DNA of 64,000 nt from Pseudomonas fragi (GCF_002269505.1 NZ_NQKQ01000024.1:17000-80999), one strand, 5' to 3'; shown: positions 1-8,810, counted from the first letter of the stretch. Notes: generated by a model from the sequence alone, not told the origin. Translations and numbers: made by a program.

Positions 1-576
1 GATCGACATGTCGTTGTCGTTGAGGATGACCAACATGTTGGCATCCACTTCGGGCGCGTGGTTCAACGCCTCGAAGGCCATGCCGGCAGTCAGGGCTCCA
101 TCACCGATAACGGCAATCGCCTTGCGCTCGCTTTTTTGCAGGCGGGCGGCTATGGCCATGCCCAGCGCTGCGCTGATCGAGGTGCTGGAGTGGCCGACGC
201 CAAAGGTGTCGTATTCGCTCTCGGAGCGACGCGGGAAAGCGGCAATGCCGTCTTTCTGGCGCAACGATGCCATCTGCTCGCGGCGCCCGGTGAGGATTTT
301 GTGCGGATACGCCTGATGGCCCACGTCCCACACTAGCCGGTCGTCCGGGGTGTCGAACACGTAGTGCAACGCGATGGTCAGCTCAATGACACCCAGGCCG
401 GCACCAAAATGCCCGCCCGTCTGGCCGACGGTATAGAGCAATTCCAGGCGCAACTCATCGGCCAGGGTTTCCAGCTCGGCTTCGGCCAGGCGGCGCAGAC
501 CCGCAGGCGTGCCCGCCCGGTCAAGCAGGGGCGTAGTCGGACGGTTGCGGGGAATCTCTTGAAACGTCGTTGGCAT
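1..576 (-). CDS. dxs: 1-deoxy-D-xylulose-5-phosphate synthase, N-terminal part (gene runs off left edge)
   Basis: Thiamine-diphosphate enzyme that condenses pyruvate with glyceraldehyde 3-phosphate, the first step of the MEP isoprenoid pathway. Only the first 192 codons lie in the window. From the ATG at 576 the protein opens MPTTFQEIPRNRP; YTVGQTGGHFGAGLG and DVGHQAYPHKILTG follow, typical of Dxs. The ThDP-binding signature (GDGALTAGMAFEALN, then ILNDNDMSI) lies at the window edge. It follows ispA and xseB on the same strand, the usual Pseudomonas order, about 130 bp after ispA. Identity is secure; the C-terminal half cannot be assessed here. Confidence 0.96.
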   Translation of the reverse strand, partial: MPTTFQEIPRNRPTTPLLDRAGTPAGLRRLAEAELETLADELRLELLYTVGQTGGHFGAGLGVIELTIALHYVFDTPDDRLVWDVGHQAYPHKILTGRREQMASLRQKDGIAAFPRRSESEYDTFGVGHSSTSISAALGMAIAARLQKSERKAIAVIGDGALTAGMAFEALNHAPEVDANMLVILNDNDMSI

Positions 577-706
577 CAGGCGAATCGTTATAGGTATAAG
601 AAGAGGCGGCAGTTTACCTTATGGAACGTAAGCTGCCCACGCAGTCTGGCACTCGTTAGTAAGACCTTGGCATTAGAGCTGTCAGAAAACATTACCGAGT
701 GGGCGT

Positions 707-1594
707 TTAGTGGCGGCGTTCCACGATATAACGTGCCAGTTCACGTAGCGGCTCGGCAGCTGCATCAAAATGTCGCAGGGCGTTGAGCGCCTGGTCGCGC
801 AGCTCCAGTGCATAGCCTTTGGCCTGCTCCAGACCCATCAGGGCCGGGTAGGTCGGTTTGTCTCGCGCAATGTCGGCACCCTGGCGTTTGCCCAGGGTCG
901 CGGTATCGCTTTCAACATCGAGGATGTCGTCCTGCACCTGAAATGCCAGGCCAATGGCCCGTGCGTAGACATTCAATGCCTGCAGGTTTTCAGCGGTTGC
1001 GTTACCGCTGGCCAGGGCGCCCAACTGCACGCTGGCTTCGATCAGGGCCCCGGTCTTGTGCCGGTGCATAAATTCCAGCGCCGCCTGGTCGAGCTTGAGC
1101 CCCACTGAACCCAGGTCGATCGCTTGCCCGCCAACCATGCCCGCCGGGCCTGCGGCCAAGGCCAGGGCCGTGACCATGCGCAAGCGCGTGTCGGCATCCA
1201 GGTTGCTCAGGCGTGGGTCGAGCAATGCGCTGAATGCCAGGCTTTGCAGGCCGTCGCCCGCCAGGATGGCGCAAGCTTCGTCGAACGCTTTATGGGTGGT
1301 TGGCTGGCCGCGACGCAGATCGTCATCGTCCATGGCCGGCAAGTCGTCATGCACCAGCGAATAGGCGTGGATCAGTTCCACGGCACATGCGGCGCCATTG
1401 GCTTGTTCAGGTTTACTGCCGAGGGCTTCGCAGGCGGCATAGGCCAGCAGCGGGCGAACCCGTTTGCCGCCATTCATGACGCTGTAGCGCATGGCCTCAT
1501 AAAGACGGGCCAGCTCGGGTGCCGGAGCGACAAACAGAAGTTCAAGCGCCGCGTTGACACGGGCCTGGCTGCTGATCTGATAAGCATCAATCAT
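707..1594 (-). CDS. ispA: Farnesyl diphosphate synthase (geranyltranstransferase)
   Basis: Adds isopentenyl diphosphate to dimethylallyl and geranyl diphosphate to make farnesyl diphosphate, precursor of ubiquinone and undecaprenyl phosphate. At 295 residues it has the normal family length. Both aspartate-rich Mg2+-diphosphate motifs are visible: the first in HDDLPAMDDDDLRRG with the downstream GDGLQ region, the second in FQVQDDILDVESDT. Its start overlaps the end of xseB by 4 bp, so translation is probably coupled, and dxs follows downstream. This is the standard xseB-ispA-dxs arrangement. Confidence 0.96.
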   Translation of the reverse strand: MIDAYQISSQARVNAALELLFVAPAPELARLYEAMRYSVMNGGKRVRPLLAYAACEALGSKPEQANGAACAVELIHAYSLVHDDLPAMDDDDLRRGQPTTHKAFDEACAILAGDGLQSLAFSALLDPRLSNLDADTRLRMVTALALAAGPAGMVGGQAIDLGSVGLKLDQAALEFMHRHKTGALIEASVQLGALASGNATAENLQALNVYARAIGLAFQVQDDILDVESDTATLGKRQGADIARDKPTYPALMGLEQAKGYALELRDQALNALRHFDAAAEPLRELARYIVERRH

Positions 1595-1833
1595 TCTGAC
1601 TGTTCCGCATCAAAAGGCTCTTGTGCCAGTTCACCATCGCGCTCAAGCAGGATCTGCACTTTTTGTTCTGCCTGGGCCAGTGCGCCCTGGCAATCACGGG
1701 TCAGGCGGATGCCTTGCTCAAAGGCAGTCAGAGAGTCTTCCAGCGACAGCTCGCCATTTTCCAGACGCTCGACCAGTGTTTGCAGGTCAGCGAGTGACTG
1801 TTCGAAATCCAGGGAAGCTTTTTTGCGGGCCAT
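1591..1833 (-). CDS. xseB: Exodeoxyribonuclease VII small subunit
   Basis: Small subunit of the single-strand-specific exonuclease VII; several copies bind one catalytic XseA. The 80-residue protein begins MARKKASLDFEQSLADLQ and continues LVERLENGELSLEDSLTAFEQGI, the helical-hairpin signature of the family. Its length is normal. It is first in the minus-strand xseB-ispA-dxs operon and its stop overlaps the ispA start. The large subunit gene is not in the window, as is usual in Pseudomonas. Confidence 0.95.
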   Translation of the reverse strand: MARKKASLDFEQSLADLQTLVERLENGELSLEDSLTAFEQGIRLTRDCQGALAQAEQKVQILLERDGELAQEPFDAEQSE

Positions 1834-2170
1834 GGCGGCATTCTCGGTAGGCGTTAAAACCGGCTGACACTAGCAGACGACGGGTTTTGGGGCAAATCGA
1901 CAGGGCGCCGATGTATTCACATAAAGGTGTTTTTCAATGAGTTAAGTGCCAGGCCTGATCGGCGCCGCCCCGCTCCCTCCTGCACCTGGTGTCAACGCCA
2001 GATCACGTTACAGGCCGAATCAAATATTCTCGGAAGCTTCACTGGAGTGAAAGCGAAGCCTCGTACAAAACCGCCGAGTTTGAAGGCTTATGTTGTGCAC
2101 CCTGCCAGCGATTGCATCTGTGCCCTGCAGATGTTTCAAGCACGATGGCGTGGTCACGAGAGAAAAAGCC
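1834..2170. other. Intergenic region between divergent xseB and the yhcG remnant
   Basis: About 340 bases without a credible gene. It should hold the promoter of the xseB-ispA-dxs operon (minus strand) and that of the yhcG-type gene (plus strand), but no convincing -35/-10 pair was picked by eye. A small perfect inverted repeat, TTCACT-GG-AGTGAA, lies at about 2038-2051. Short open frames here lack ribosome binding sites and family resemblance. Confidence 0.4.
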
Positions 2171-3002
2171 ATGAGTGAAATTCCTGTTGGTTTGAGTGCG
2201 CAGCCCGAGGGCTACAGTGACTGGTTGAGCGACCTTAAAGGCCGTATTCATGGCGCCCAGCAGCGCGCCACGCTGGCGGTGAACCGCGAGCTGGTGCTGC
2301 TGTACTGGCAAATCGGTCACGATATTTTGACCCGCCAGACACAGCAAGGTTGGGGCACGAAAGTGATTGAACGTCTGGCCCTGGATCTGCGTACAGCCTT
2401 CCCGCACATGAAAGGTTTCTCGCCACGCAACCTCAAATACATGCGTGCCTTTGCCCAGGCATGGCCCGACACGGCAATTGTGCAAGAGGTGCTTGCACAA
2501 TTGCCCTGGTATCACCAATTGGCGTTGCTGGACAAACTCCCCGGCCCCGAAACCCGCCGCTGGTATGCCGCCAAGGCCATCGAGCATAACTGGTCACGAA
2601 ATACACTGGTCATGCAGATCGAGGGTCGTTTACTGGAGCGCAGCGGCAAGGCCGTGAGCAATTTTGAAAGCTTTTTGCCTAAACCTCAGTCCGACCTGGC
2701 CCGTGAATCGTTGAAAGACCCCTACCGTTTCGACTTTCTTGGCCTCGGCGCTGATGCGCATGAACGAGAGATAGAAATTGCTCTGGTCAGGCATGTCACC
2801 GATTTCTTGCTGGAGCTGGGCGCAGGATTTGCCTTCGTTGGCAAACAAGTGCATCGGCGTGGCCGAGTACCAGCTGGTAGAGTCACTGCCAGCAGAGTTG
2901 CAGACCAGTTTGCCCAGCATCGAACAGATCGAGCGCGAACTGGCGGGTGATGGCGTCGCTATCGAGGAGTGTCGAGTGAACGAGGATTATTTCAGGCATT
3001 AA
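2171..3002 (+). pseudogene. YhcG/DUF1016-type PDDEXK nuclease, broken by an internal deletion
   Basis: From the ATG at 2171 the N-terminal helical domain is intact: MSEIPVGLSAQPEGYSDWLS, then LVLLYWQIGHDIL, GWGTKVIERLALDLR, GFSPRNLKYMRAFAQ and LPWYHQLALLDKL. The start of the nuclease domain is also present: YRFDFLGLGADAHEREIE and GAGFAFVGKQVH. Immediately after QVH (about 2854) the sequence jumps, in another frame, to IGVAEYQLVESLPAEL, which is the C-terminus of this family. The stretch between, which in full-length relatives carries the PDDEXK active site (roughly 80-90 residues), is gone and the reading frame is lost. The original frame stops at 2950 and the C-terminal frame at 3002. YhcG-like proteins are often found near restriction systems; none is visible here. 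Confidence 0.85.
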
Positions 3003-3003
3003 A

Positions 3004-3024
3004 AAGCCGGCTTGTGGCCGGCTT
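3004..3024 (-). terminator. Hairpin between the yhcG remnant and the XRE/S24 regulator
   Basis: AAGCCGGC-TTGTG-GCCGGCTT forms a perfect 8-bp stem. On the minus strand it is followed by a run of T residues, so it fits best as an intrinsic terminator for the regulator transcribed toward it. It may also stop plus-strand transcription weakly. Confidence 0.6.
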
Positions 3025-3217
3025 CTCGGGGGCGGGTCTGGCTTATTTTTGGTAAGCCGTACTCGCCTTCAATCGTGACAACCAGCGCGCTATGGCTGGG
3101 TGTGGGGCGTAGCAGCTTTTTGCGGCCTGGCCCTGCATTCCGGCTCGCTTGCCGCGAGGGGAGTGCACAAGTGCGGCGAATCATACTGGGGTTTGAGTGC
3201 TTTTCCCAGACCCAAGG

Positions 3218-3952
3218 TTATTCGTACAGTTGGTAGGGTACTGTCGGACGTCGCTGACTAAGCGTGGACCACCAGAATATCCAGCCCAAAATCCGTATCT
3301 GTTGCGCGTGGATTTCTACTGCGTCAAAGACTTCGTCCGGATACTCCTGGCAGTTGTGGCTGCGCATGCGCAGGCCGTTATTGGGCAGGCGGTAGAGGTA
3401 TTTGATACGCAGCATGCCGTCCTGTTCGAGCGCGTAGATTTCACCATCGACGATTTGGGTCAGGCTGCGGTCGATGGCGACGGTGGAGCCATCCTGAATT
3501 CTATGGGCCATGCTGTTGCCGATCATGGGCGCGCAAATGACCTGGTCGGGGCTGACGCCCAAGCCCTGCAAGGTCGAGCAACTGAGCCGCACGGTGCAGT
3601 CAGGGATTTTCATCACATGGGTTTTGCCTGACCCGTCGGGGTGCAAGCTTTCGTTGTAGAAGGGCGCCTCAATGTCGCAGGTGCTAGCCGGTGTTTGCTG
3701 TCCCGTCTGCGCAGGCGAGGTTTCGTCGTTGCTGCTGGTCAGGCCCGGGTGTTTGACTCCTTCGCCGGTGCGCAACCAGCGGCTGTTAACACACAGCAGT
3801 TCGGCGATTTCGTCCAGGCGAGCCATCGGGATGCCTCGTTTGAACCAGTTGTTGACGTGCTGCGGCGTAACGCGGCGATTGGCTGCGAAGTCCGAAGCAG
3901 TTAAATGGCACTCCCGCAGGAGGGCTTTCAGGCGATCACCGGATGTATTCAT
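3218..3952 (-). CDS. XRE-family regulator with S24 (LexA/CI-like) domain
   Basis: Predicted DNA-binding repressor of the phage CI/LexA type. The N-terminus (MNTSGDRLKALLRECHLTASDFAANR, then VTPQHVNNWFKRGIP) is an XRE helix-turn-helix. A linker of about 70 residues follows, then an S24 peptidase-like domain with APMIGNSMAHRI, where the serine would be the nucleophile, and GMLRIKYLYRL, with a candidate catalytic lysine. The usual GDSM is GNSM here. No clear Ala-Gly cleavage site was found, so self-cleavage is uncertain. ATG at 3952 is chosen; TTG (3973) and GTG (3958) lie in frame upstream. It stands alone beside a broken nuclease gene, and no phage structural genes are near. Its target is unknown. 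Confidence 0.8.
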   Translation of the reverse strand: MNTSGDRLKALLRECHLTASDFAANRRVTPQHVNNWFKRGIPMARLDEIAELLCVNSRWLRTGEGVKHPGLTSSNDETSPAQTGQQTPASTCDIEAPFYNESLHPDGSGKTHVMKIPDCTVRLSCSTLQGLGVSPDQVICAPMIGNSMAHRIQDGSTVAIDRSLTQIVDGEIYALEQDGMLRIKYLYRLPNNGLRMRSHNCQEYPDEVFDAVEIHAQQIRILGWIFWWSTLSQRRPTVPYQLYE

Positions 3953-4118
3953 GAACACAGAGTCTACGGGCAAGCCAAGCCTGTTTAAATAAACTAAGCG
4001 TTCAAAAAAAAACTGTAAAACCAGAAAATTCCTAGGCTTGCAGTGATATTTCCTACTGTCATTGACTGGGCATTTTGCGCGCCGTAAACAGGCTGTTTTA
4101 TTGCGTTTATGCAGGCAT

Positions 4119-4149
4119 AAAAAAACCCCGGCGAGCCGAGGTTTTTTTA
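4119..4149 (-). terminator. Intrinsic terminator downstream of ppa
   Basis: A GC hairpin (CCTCGG / CCGGGG read on the minus strand, one G-U pair) is flanked by A and T runs. It ends just past the ppa stop. The symmetry of the A/T tracts allows some action in both directions. Confidence 0.75.
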
Positions 4150-4158
4150 ACGGGTTGC

Positions 4159-4686
4159 TTAGCCTTTGTAGGCAGCAACCGATTTGGTGATTTCGGCGCG
4201 AGCGGCTTCAGCATCGCCCCAACCTTCAATCTTCACCCATTTGCCTTTTTCGAGATCTTTGTAGTTCTCGAAGAAGTGCTGGATCTGCTGGATCAGCAGG
4301 GGTGGCAGGTCGGTGTACTCTTTCACGTCAACGTACAGCTGGGACAGCTTGTCGTGAGGCACTGCAACCACTTTGGCATCGCCGCCGCCGTCGTCAGTCA
4401 TGTGCAGGATGCCAACCGGGCGAGCACGGATAACCGAACCTGGAGCTACCGGGTATGGGGTAACTACCAGCACGTCCAGCGGATCACCGTCGTCTGCCAG
4501 AGTGTTAGGGATAAAACCGTAGTTGGCCGGGTAGAACATCGGGGTGGCCATGAAGCGGTCAACGAACAGGCAATCGCTGTCTTTGTCGATTTCATATTTG
4601 ATCGGCGCGTGGTTAGCCGGAATCTCGATAGCGACGTAGATGTCATTCGGCAGGTCTTTGCCTGCCGGAATCTTGCTGTAGCTCAT
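4159..4686 (-). CDS. ppa: Inorganic pyrophosphatase
   Basis: Soluble family I pyrophosphatase; hydrolyses pyrophosphate to drive biosynthetic reactions. At 175 residues it matches the bacterial hexameric enzyme. The signature DDGDPLDVLVVTPYP with its metal-binding aspartates is present, preceded by FMATPMFYPANYGFIP. KVVAVPHDKLSQLY and the C-terminal YKDLEKGKWVKIEGW are also typical. It is a single gene with its own terminator, followed upstream by an MtfA-like peptidase on the same strand about 100 bp away. Confidence 0.97.
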   Translation of the reverse strand: MSYSKIPAGKDLPNDIYVAIEIPANHAPIKYEIDKDSDCLFVDRFMATPMFYPANYGFIPNTLADDGDPLDVLVVTPYPVAPGSVIRARPVGILHMTDDGGGDAKVVAVPHDKLSQLYVDVKEYTDLPPLLIQQIQHFFENYKDLEKGKWVKIEGWGDAEAARAEITKSVAAYKG

Positions 4687-4787
4687 TGGGCGGTGCCCCC
4701 GTTAGTAGGCCAGTTTGGTTGGCCGAATTGGCCAAAAAGTGGCGGCGATTATAGGCGTATTCCTATAAGGACGTCACCCTTGGGCGA

Positions 4788-5600
4788 TCAGTGCTGTGCG
4801 CGGTATTCGGGGTGTTCTGTTTGCAGCTGCTTGAGGCGTGCCAGCGTGTCCTGACGGTAAAACAGGCTCAATTGTTGATAGACCAGCGGGTAGGCATGGC
4901 TCAACAGGTCTGGCGCGCTGAAAAAGTACTCGCTGGTCACCGCAAAGAACTCCGCTGGGTTTTCGGCCGCATAGGGGTCGATAGGCGCGTGATCGGGGTT
5001 GTGGTGATCAAGGTAGTGGTTGAGGTGGTCGTACGCCTGCTGCATGGCCTGGGTCCAGTCACTCACATGCATGCCGCTGTGTAATGGCGGCATGCCATTG
5101 GCGGCGCCATTGAGCATGTCGAGCTTGTGCGCCAGTTCGTGGATCACCAGGTTGTAGCCTTCCCAGCCACCGCTGCTCAGTACCCCCGGCCAGGCCAGTA
5201 CAACGGGGCCGTGTTGCCAGGCTTCGCCGCTGTGATGTCCTTCCCACTCGTGTTCGACTCCGCTGGAGTCGCGATGGCGCTGGGGGCTGATGAAATCGTC
5301 GGGGTAGAGCACGATTTCGTGAAAGCCCTGATACCAGTCCAGATCGCCCAGGTTGAGCAGCGGCAGTTGCGCCTGAGCGGCCAGCAACAGCCGGCCCTCT
5401 TCAGTGAGTTCAACCCCGGGCATGGGCGTCAGGTGCTTGTCTTGCAGGAACAAAACGCTTCTCTCGCGCAACCATTTGTCCTGCTCGTCAGTCAGCCCGT
5501 CGAGAATGCTCAGATGCTGGCGCACGTTGTGCCAGACGTCGTGCGCTACCGGGTGTTGCGCCAGAATCCGCTGGCGCCGCCATTCACTTAATGACCACAT
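4788..5600 (-). CDS. MtfA-like zinc metallopeptidase (M90 family)
   Basis: A 270-residue cytosolic protein with the gluzincin motif in VIHELAHKLDMLNGAANG, where the two histidines and the glutamate form HExxH. PHEIVLYPDDF-like and AENPAEFFAVTSEYFF segments, the latter supplying a third zinc ligand, match MtfA (Mlc titration factor A). In E. coli MtfA binds the glucose repressor Mlc and has aminopeptidase activity. Whether an Mlc partner exists in this organism cannot be told here. The start at 5600 gives MWSLSEWRRQRIL, close to family N-termini. The upstream dedA-like gene ends 15 bp away, suggesting co-transcription. Confidence 0.88.
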   Translation of the reverse strand: MWSLSEWRRQRILAQHPVAHDVWHNVRQHLSILDGLTDEQDKWLRERSVLFLQDKHLTPMPGVELTEEGRLLLAAQAQLPLLNLGDLDWYQGFHEIVLYPDDFISPQRHRDSSGVEHEWEGHHSGEAWQHGPVVLAWPGVLSSGGWEGYNLVIHELAHKLDMLNGAANGMPPLHSGMHVSDWTQAMQQAYDHLNHYLDHHNPDHAPIDPYAAENPAEFFAVTSEYFFSAPDLLSHAYPLVYQQLSLFYRQDTLARLKQLQTEHPEYRAQH

Positions 5601-5615
5601 GGTGGTACGCCCCGT

Positions 5616-6269
5616 TCAGGCTTTGGCTTTGACGGGGGTGCGGCCCATGCGGCTGCGGATCACGCCAATAATCATCGGCACCAGCGATAGCAGGATGATG
5701 CCCACGACCAGTAGCGACAGATTGGACTTGATAAACGGCACATTACCGAAGAAGTAGCCCAGGGTTACCAGGCCGCCAACCCACAAGATCGTGCCAAACA
5801 CGCTGAACATGAAGAAGCGCGGGTAGAACATGCGTGCCACACCGGCCACAAACGGGGCGAAGGTGCGGAAGATCGGCAGGAAGCGCGCCATCGTCACGGT
5901 CTTGCCGCCATGACGCTCGTAGAAATCGTGGGTTTTTTCCAGGTAGTCGCGGCGGAAAATTTTCGAGTTCGGGTTACTGAACAAGCGTTCGCCTGCCGTT
6001 CGTCCGATCACGTAGTTGGTGCTGTCGCCCATGATCGCAGCCAGCATCAGCAAGCCTGCCAACAGTACCGGGTCCATGCCGCCACCGGCAGCTACAGCGC
6101 CTGCGATAAAGAGCAGCGAATCACCCGGCAAGAACGGCATGACTACCAGACCGGTTTCGCAAAAAATCACCAGAAACAGGATGGCGTAGATCCATGGCCC
6201 GTAATTGTTTACCAGCATGTCGAGGTACACATCGAGGTGCAGGATAATGTCGATCGGGTTGAAATCCAT
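5616..6269 (-). CDS. DedA-family membrane protein
   Basis: Polytopic inner-membrane protein of the DedA (SNARE-associated) superfamily, linked in other bacteria to envelope homeostasis, lipid scrambling and cation balance. The 217-residue product has the family core FCETGLVVMPFLPGDSLLF with its conserved acidic residue and proline, and RTAGERLF followed by HGGKTVTMARFLPIFRTFAPFVAG, whose arginines are typical. About five hydrophobic segments are visible. ATG at 6269 is chosen because CAGG lies about 8 bases upstream; a GTG at 6278 would add three residues. Likely co-transcribed with the MtfA-like gene. Confidence 0.88.
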   Translation of the reverse strand: MDFNPIDIILHLDVYLDMLVNNYGPWIYAILFLVIFCETGLVVMPFLPGDSLLFIAGAVAAGGGMDPVLLAGLLMLAAIMGDSTNYVIGRTAGERLFSNPNSKIFRRDYLEKTHDFYERHGGKTVTMARFLPIFRTFAPFVAGVARMFYPRFFMFSVFGTILWVGGLVTLGYFFGNVPFIKSNLSLLVVGIILLSLVPMIIGVIRSRMGRTPVKAKA

Positions 6270-6442
6270 TTGAAGCACCTGTGTTGATGACCCGGCTCTG
6301 CAGGTCTGTGCGGGTAGGGATGCGTAGTTAACTACAACAATTGTAGTTTTTTCGTACTTTTTTGAAGAATCGGATTATACGGATTGAGACGAATTCTGCA
6401 GATTGAGTTTGTAGCGAAGCGTGTATTGGTAGTCAAAACCCT

Positions 6443-6529
6443 GTAGTCGCTGCCGAGGCACGAAGGCTGCGAGCCTTGAATGCCTAGGGCCTCAACAGCT
6501 CGCAGCCTTCGTGCCTCGGCAGCGACTAC
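6443..6529. repeat. REP doublet (family A, GTAGTCGCTGCCG type)
   Basis: Two perfect 31-base inverted arms, 6443-6473 and 6499-6529, each beginning GTAGTCGCTGCCGAGG on its own strand, separated by 25 bases. The same arm core recurs at 59.7 and 61.7 kb. It lies between the dedA-like gene's upstream side and the 3' end of eutC. Confidence 0.85.
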
Positions 6530-6559
6530 ACAGCCAAACACAGCTAGGCAGAGCGAGTT

Positions 6560-7357
6560 TCAATCGCCCTTTAGCAGGAAGTTTTCGCTGGGGGCCTCCA
6601 GATCCAGCGTCTGCACCTGGGCTTCATCCTTCAGATTCACCCCCGATAATTGCCGACGGCAGGCTTCGCGCATCAGGTACGCCAACCGATGAGCGGCCAT
6701 GCCGTAGCTCAAGCCTTCAAGCCGCACATTGGAGATGCAGTTGCGAAACGCATCAGTCAGGCCGATTTTTGGCGCATAGGTGAAGTACAACCCCAGGCTG
6801 TCGGGGGAGCTGAGCCCGGGACGTTCGCCGATCAGCATCACTACCATGCGTGCGCCCAGCAGCTCGCCAATTTCGTCGGCCACGGCAACTCGCCCTTGCT
6901 CCACCAGAATCACCGGTGACAGCGACCAGCCTTCGGTTGCGGTGTGTTCTTCCATGCGCGCCAAAAAGGGCAGGGTGTGGCGATGAACGGCCAGCGCCGA
7001 CAGGCCATCTGCGACCACCACGGCAACATCGATGCCACCGGGATTGGCCAGGGCGTAGTCGCGTAGCTGCTGTGCGGAGTCGTCGTTCAGCTTGCGCCCC
7101 AGGTCCGGGCGTTGCAGATAGCTGTGGCGGTCAGCCGCGGCACTGTGCAATAGCAGGCTTTCGCGGCCGCGCTCGGTCAATTGTGCGCTCAGGCCTGGAT
7201 GATCAAACGGCAAATGCACCGCATCCCGTGCCTGGGCATGGGCGTACTGAAAATCGAGCTGGGCCTGGGTCGGCATGCTGGTGCCGGTGCGACCCAGGGC
7301 AATACGTGCCGGGGTCAGGCGGCGCAGGTCCAGCCACGGGTTGAGGTTGTCGGCCAT
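6560..7357 (-). CDS. eutC: Ethanolamine ammonia-lyase small subunit
   Basis: Small subunit of the adenosylcobalamin-dependent lyase that converts ethanolamine to acetaldehyde and ammonia. From ATG at 7357 the 265-residue protein starts MADNLNPWLDLRRLTPARIALGR. FQYAHAQARDAVHLP, VVVADGLSALAVHRH, MLIGERPGLSSPDSLG and SNVRLEGLSYGMAAHRL are family hallmarks, the last near the cobalamin interface. The start lies 2 bases past the eutB stop, so the pair is translationally coupled. No eutA reactivase gene accompanies it in the window. Confidence 0.96.
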   Translation of the reverse strand: MADNLNPWLDLRRLTPARIALGRTGTSMPTQAQLDFQYAHAQARDAVHLPFDHPGLSAQLTERGRESLLLHSAAADRHSYLQRPDLGRKLNDDSAQQLRDYALANPGGIDVAVVVADGLSALAVHRHTLPFLARMEEHTATEGWSLSPVILVEQGRVAVADEIGELLGARMVVMLIGERPGLSSPDSLGLYFTYAPKIGLTDAFRNCISNVRLEGLSYGMAAHRLAYLMREACRRQLSGVNLKDEAQVQTLDLEAPSENFLLKGD

Positions 7358-7359
7358 CG

Positions 7360-8760
7360 CTAGCGTCCTCCCAGATGAGCCAGCGCCTGGCGAAATGCCG
7401 GAGGCAACTGGTGGCCGAACTCGATGCGGCCATCGTTCTGGGTAAAAATGCCGACCTTGCTCAACCACTGTTCAAACTCGGGTGCAGGCTTGAGCCCCAG
7501 GGTTTTGCGTGCATACAGCGCGTCATGGAAGGAAGTGGTCTGGTAGTTGAGCATGATGTCGTCCGATCCCGGGATGCCCATGATGAAGTTGATTCCGGCC
7601 ACGCCCAGCAGCGTCAGCAGGGTGTCCATGTCGTCCTGATCGGCTTCGGCGTGGTTGGTGTAGCAGATGTCACAGCCCATGGGCACGCCCAGCAGTTTCC
7701 CGCAGAAGTGGTCTTCAAGACCGGCGCGGATGATCTGCTTGCCGTTGTACAGGTACTCGGGCCCGATAAAACCGACCACGGTATTGACCAGGAAAGGTTT
7801 GAAATGTCGCGCAACTGCGTAGGCCCGCGTCTCGCAGGTTTGTTGATCTACGCCGAAATGGGCGTTGGCTGATAGCGCGCTGCCCTGGCCTGTCTCGAAA
7901 TACATCAAGTTGTTGCCCAACGTGCCGCGATTGAGGCTTAAACCTGCTTCGTAGCCTTCTTGCAGCACATTCAGGTTGATGCCGAAACTGGCGTTGGCCG
8001 CTTCGGTACCGGCTATGGACTGAAATACCAGATCCAGCGGAACGCCGCGATTGATCGCCTCGATCGAGGTAGTGACGTGGGTAAGCACGCAGGATTGGGT
8101 GGGGATTTCATAGCGCTGGATGATAGCGTCGAGCATGTTCAGCAAATCGCAGATCGAGGCAATGCTGTCGGTGGCCGGGTTGATGCCGATCATGGCGTCG
8201 CCGTTACCGTAGAGCAGGCCGTCGAGAATGCTGGCGGCAATCCCGGCTGGATCATCGGTGGGGTGGTTGGGTTGCAGCCGGGTCGACAGGCGGCCGCGCA
8301 GGCCCATGGTGCCGCGAAACCGGGTGACGACACGGATCTTTTGCGCAACCAGAATCAGGTCTTGTACGCGCATGATTTTCGACACGGCCGCAGCCATTTC
8401 CGGGGTCAGGCCCGGCGCCAGGGCGCGCAGGCTGTGCTCGTCGGCGGCGTCGCTGAGCAACCAGTCGCGAAACCCGCCAACGGTCAGGTGGCTGACCGTG
8501 GCGAAGGCTTGCAGGTCATGGCTGTCGATGATCAGCCGGGTGACTTCATCGGTCTCGTAAGGGATCAGTACTTCTTGCAGGAAATAAGCGAGCGGAATGT
8601 CAGCCAGGGCCATTTGCGCAGCGACCCGTTCACCGTCGTTTTGCGCCGCCACACCGGCCAGGAAATCCCCGGATCGCGCCGGGCTGGCCTTGGCCATCAC
8701 GTCTTTAAGGCTATCGAAACGGTAGGTCTGGGTGCCAACCGCATGAGAGAAAGTTGCCAT
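7360..8760 (-). CDS. eutB: Ethanolamine ammonia-lyase large subunit
   Basis: Large, TIM-barrel catalytic subunit of ethanolamine ammonia-lyase. The 466-residue length is normal. Recognisable segments include MATFSHAVGTQTYRFDSLKD, GRLSTRLQPNHPTDD, YGNGDAMIGINPATDS, ETGQGSALSANAHFGVDQQT, PFLVNTVVGFIGPEYLYNGKQ and MGCDICYTNHAEADQDDMD. GGAG lies about 9 bases before the ATG. It lies between eat (50 bp upstream) and eutC (2 bp downstream), which fits one transcript from the promoter before eat. Confidence 0.97.
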   Translation of the reverse strand: MATFSHAVGTQTYRFDSLKDVMAKASPARSGDFLAGVAAQNDGERVAAQMALADIPLAYFLQEVLIPYETDEVTRLIIDSHDLQAFATVSHLTVGGFRDWLLSDAADEHSLRALAPGLTPEMAAAVSKIMRVQDLILVAQKIRVVTRFRGTMGLRGRLSTRLQPNHPTDDPAGIAASILDGLLYGNGDAMIGINPATDSIASICDLLNMLDAIIQRYEIPTQSCVLTHVTTSIEAINRGVPLDLVFQSIAGTEAANASFGINLNVLQEGYEAGLSLNRGTLGNNLMYFETGQGSALSANAHFGVDQQTCETRAYAVARHFKPFLVNTVVGFIGPEYLYNGKQIIRAGLEDHFCGKLLGVPMGCDICYTNHAEADQDDMDTLLTLLGVAGINFIMGIPGSDDIMLNYQTTSFHDALYARKTLGLKPAPEFEQWLSKVGIFTQNDGRIEFGHQLPPAFRQALAHLGGR

Positions 8761-8810
8761 TTGCGTGCTCCATGACGCCAGACGCAGGGCGTCTGGCGGA
8801 TTCTCAGCGG

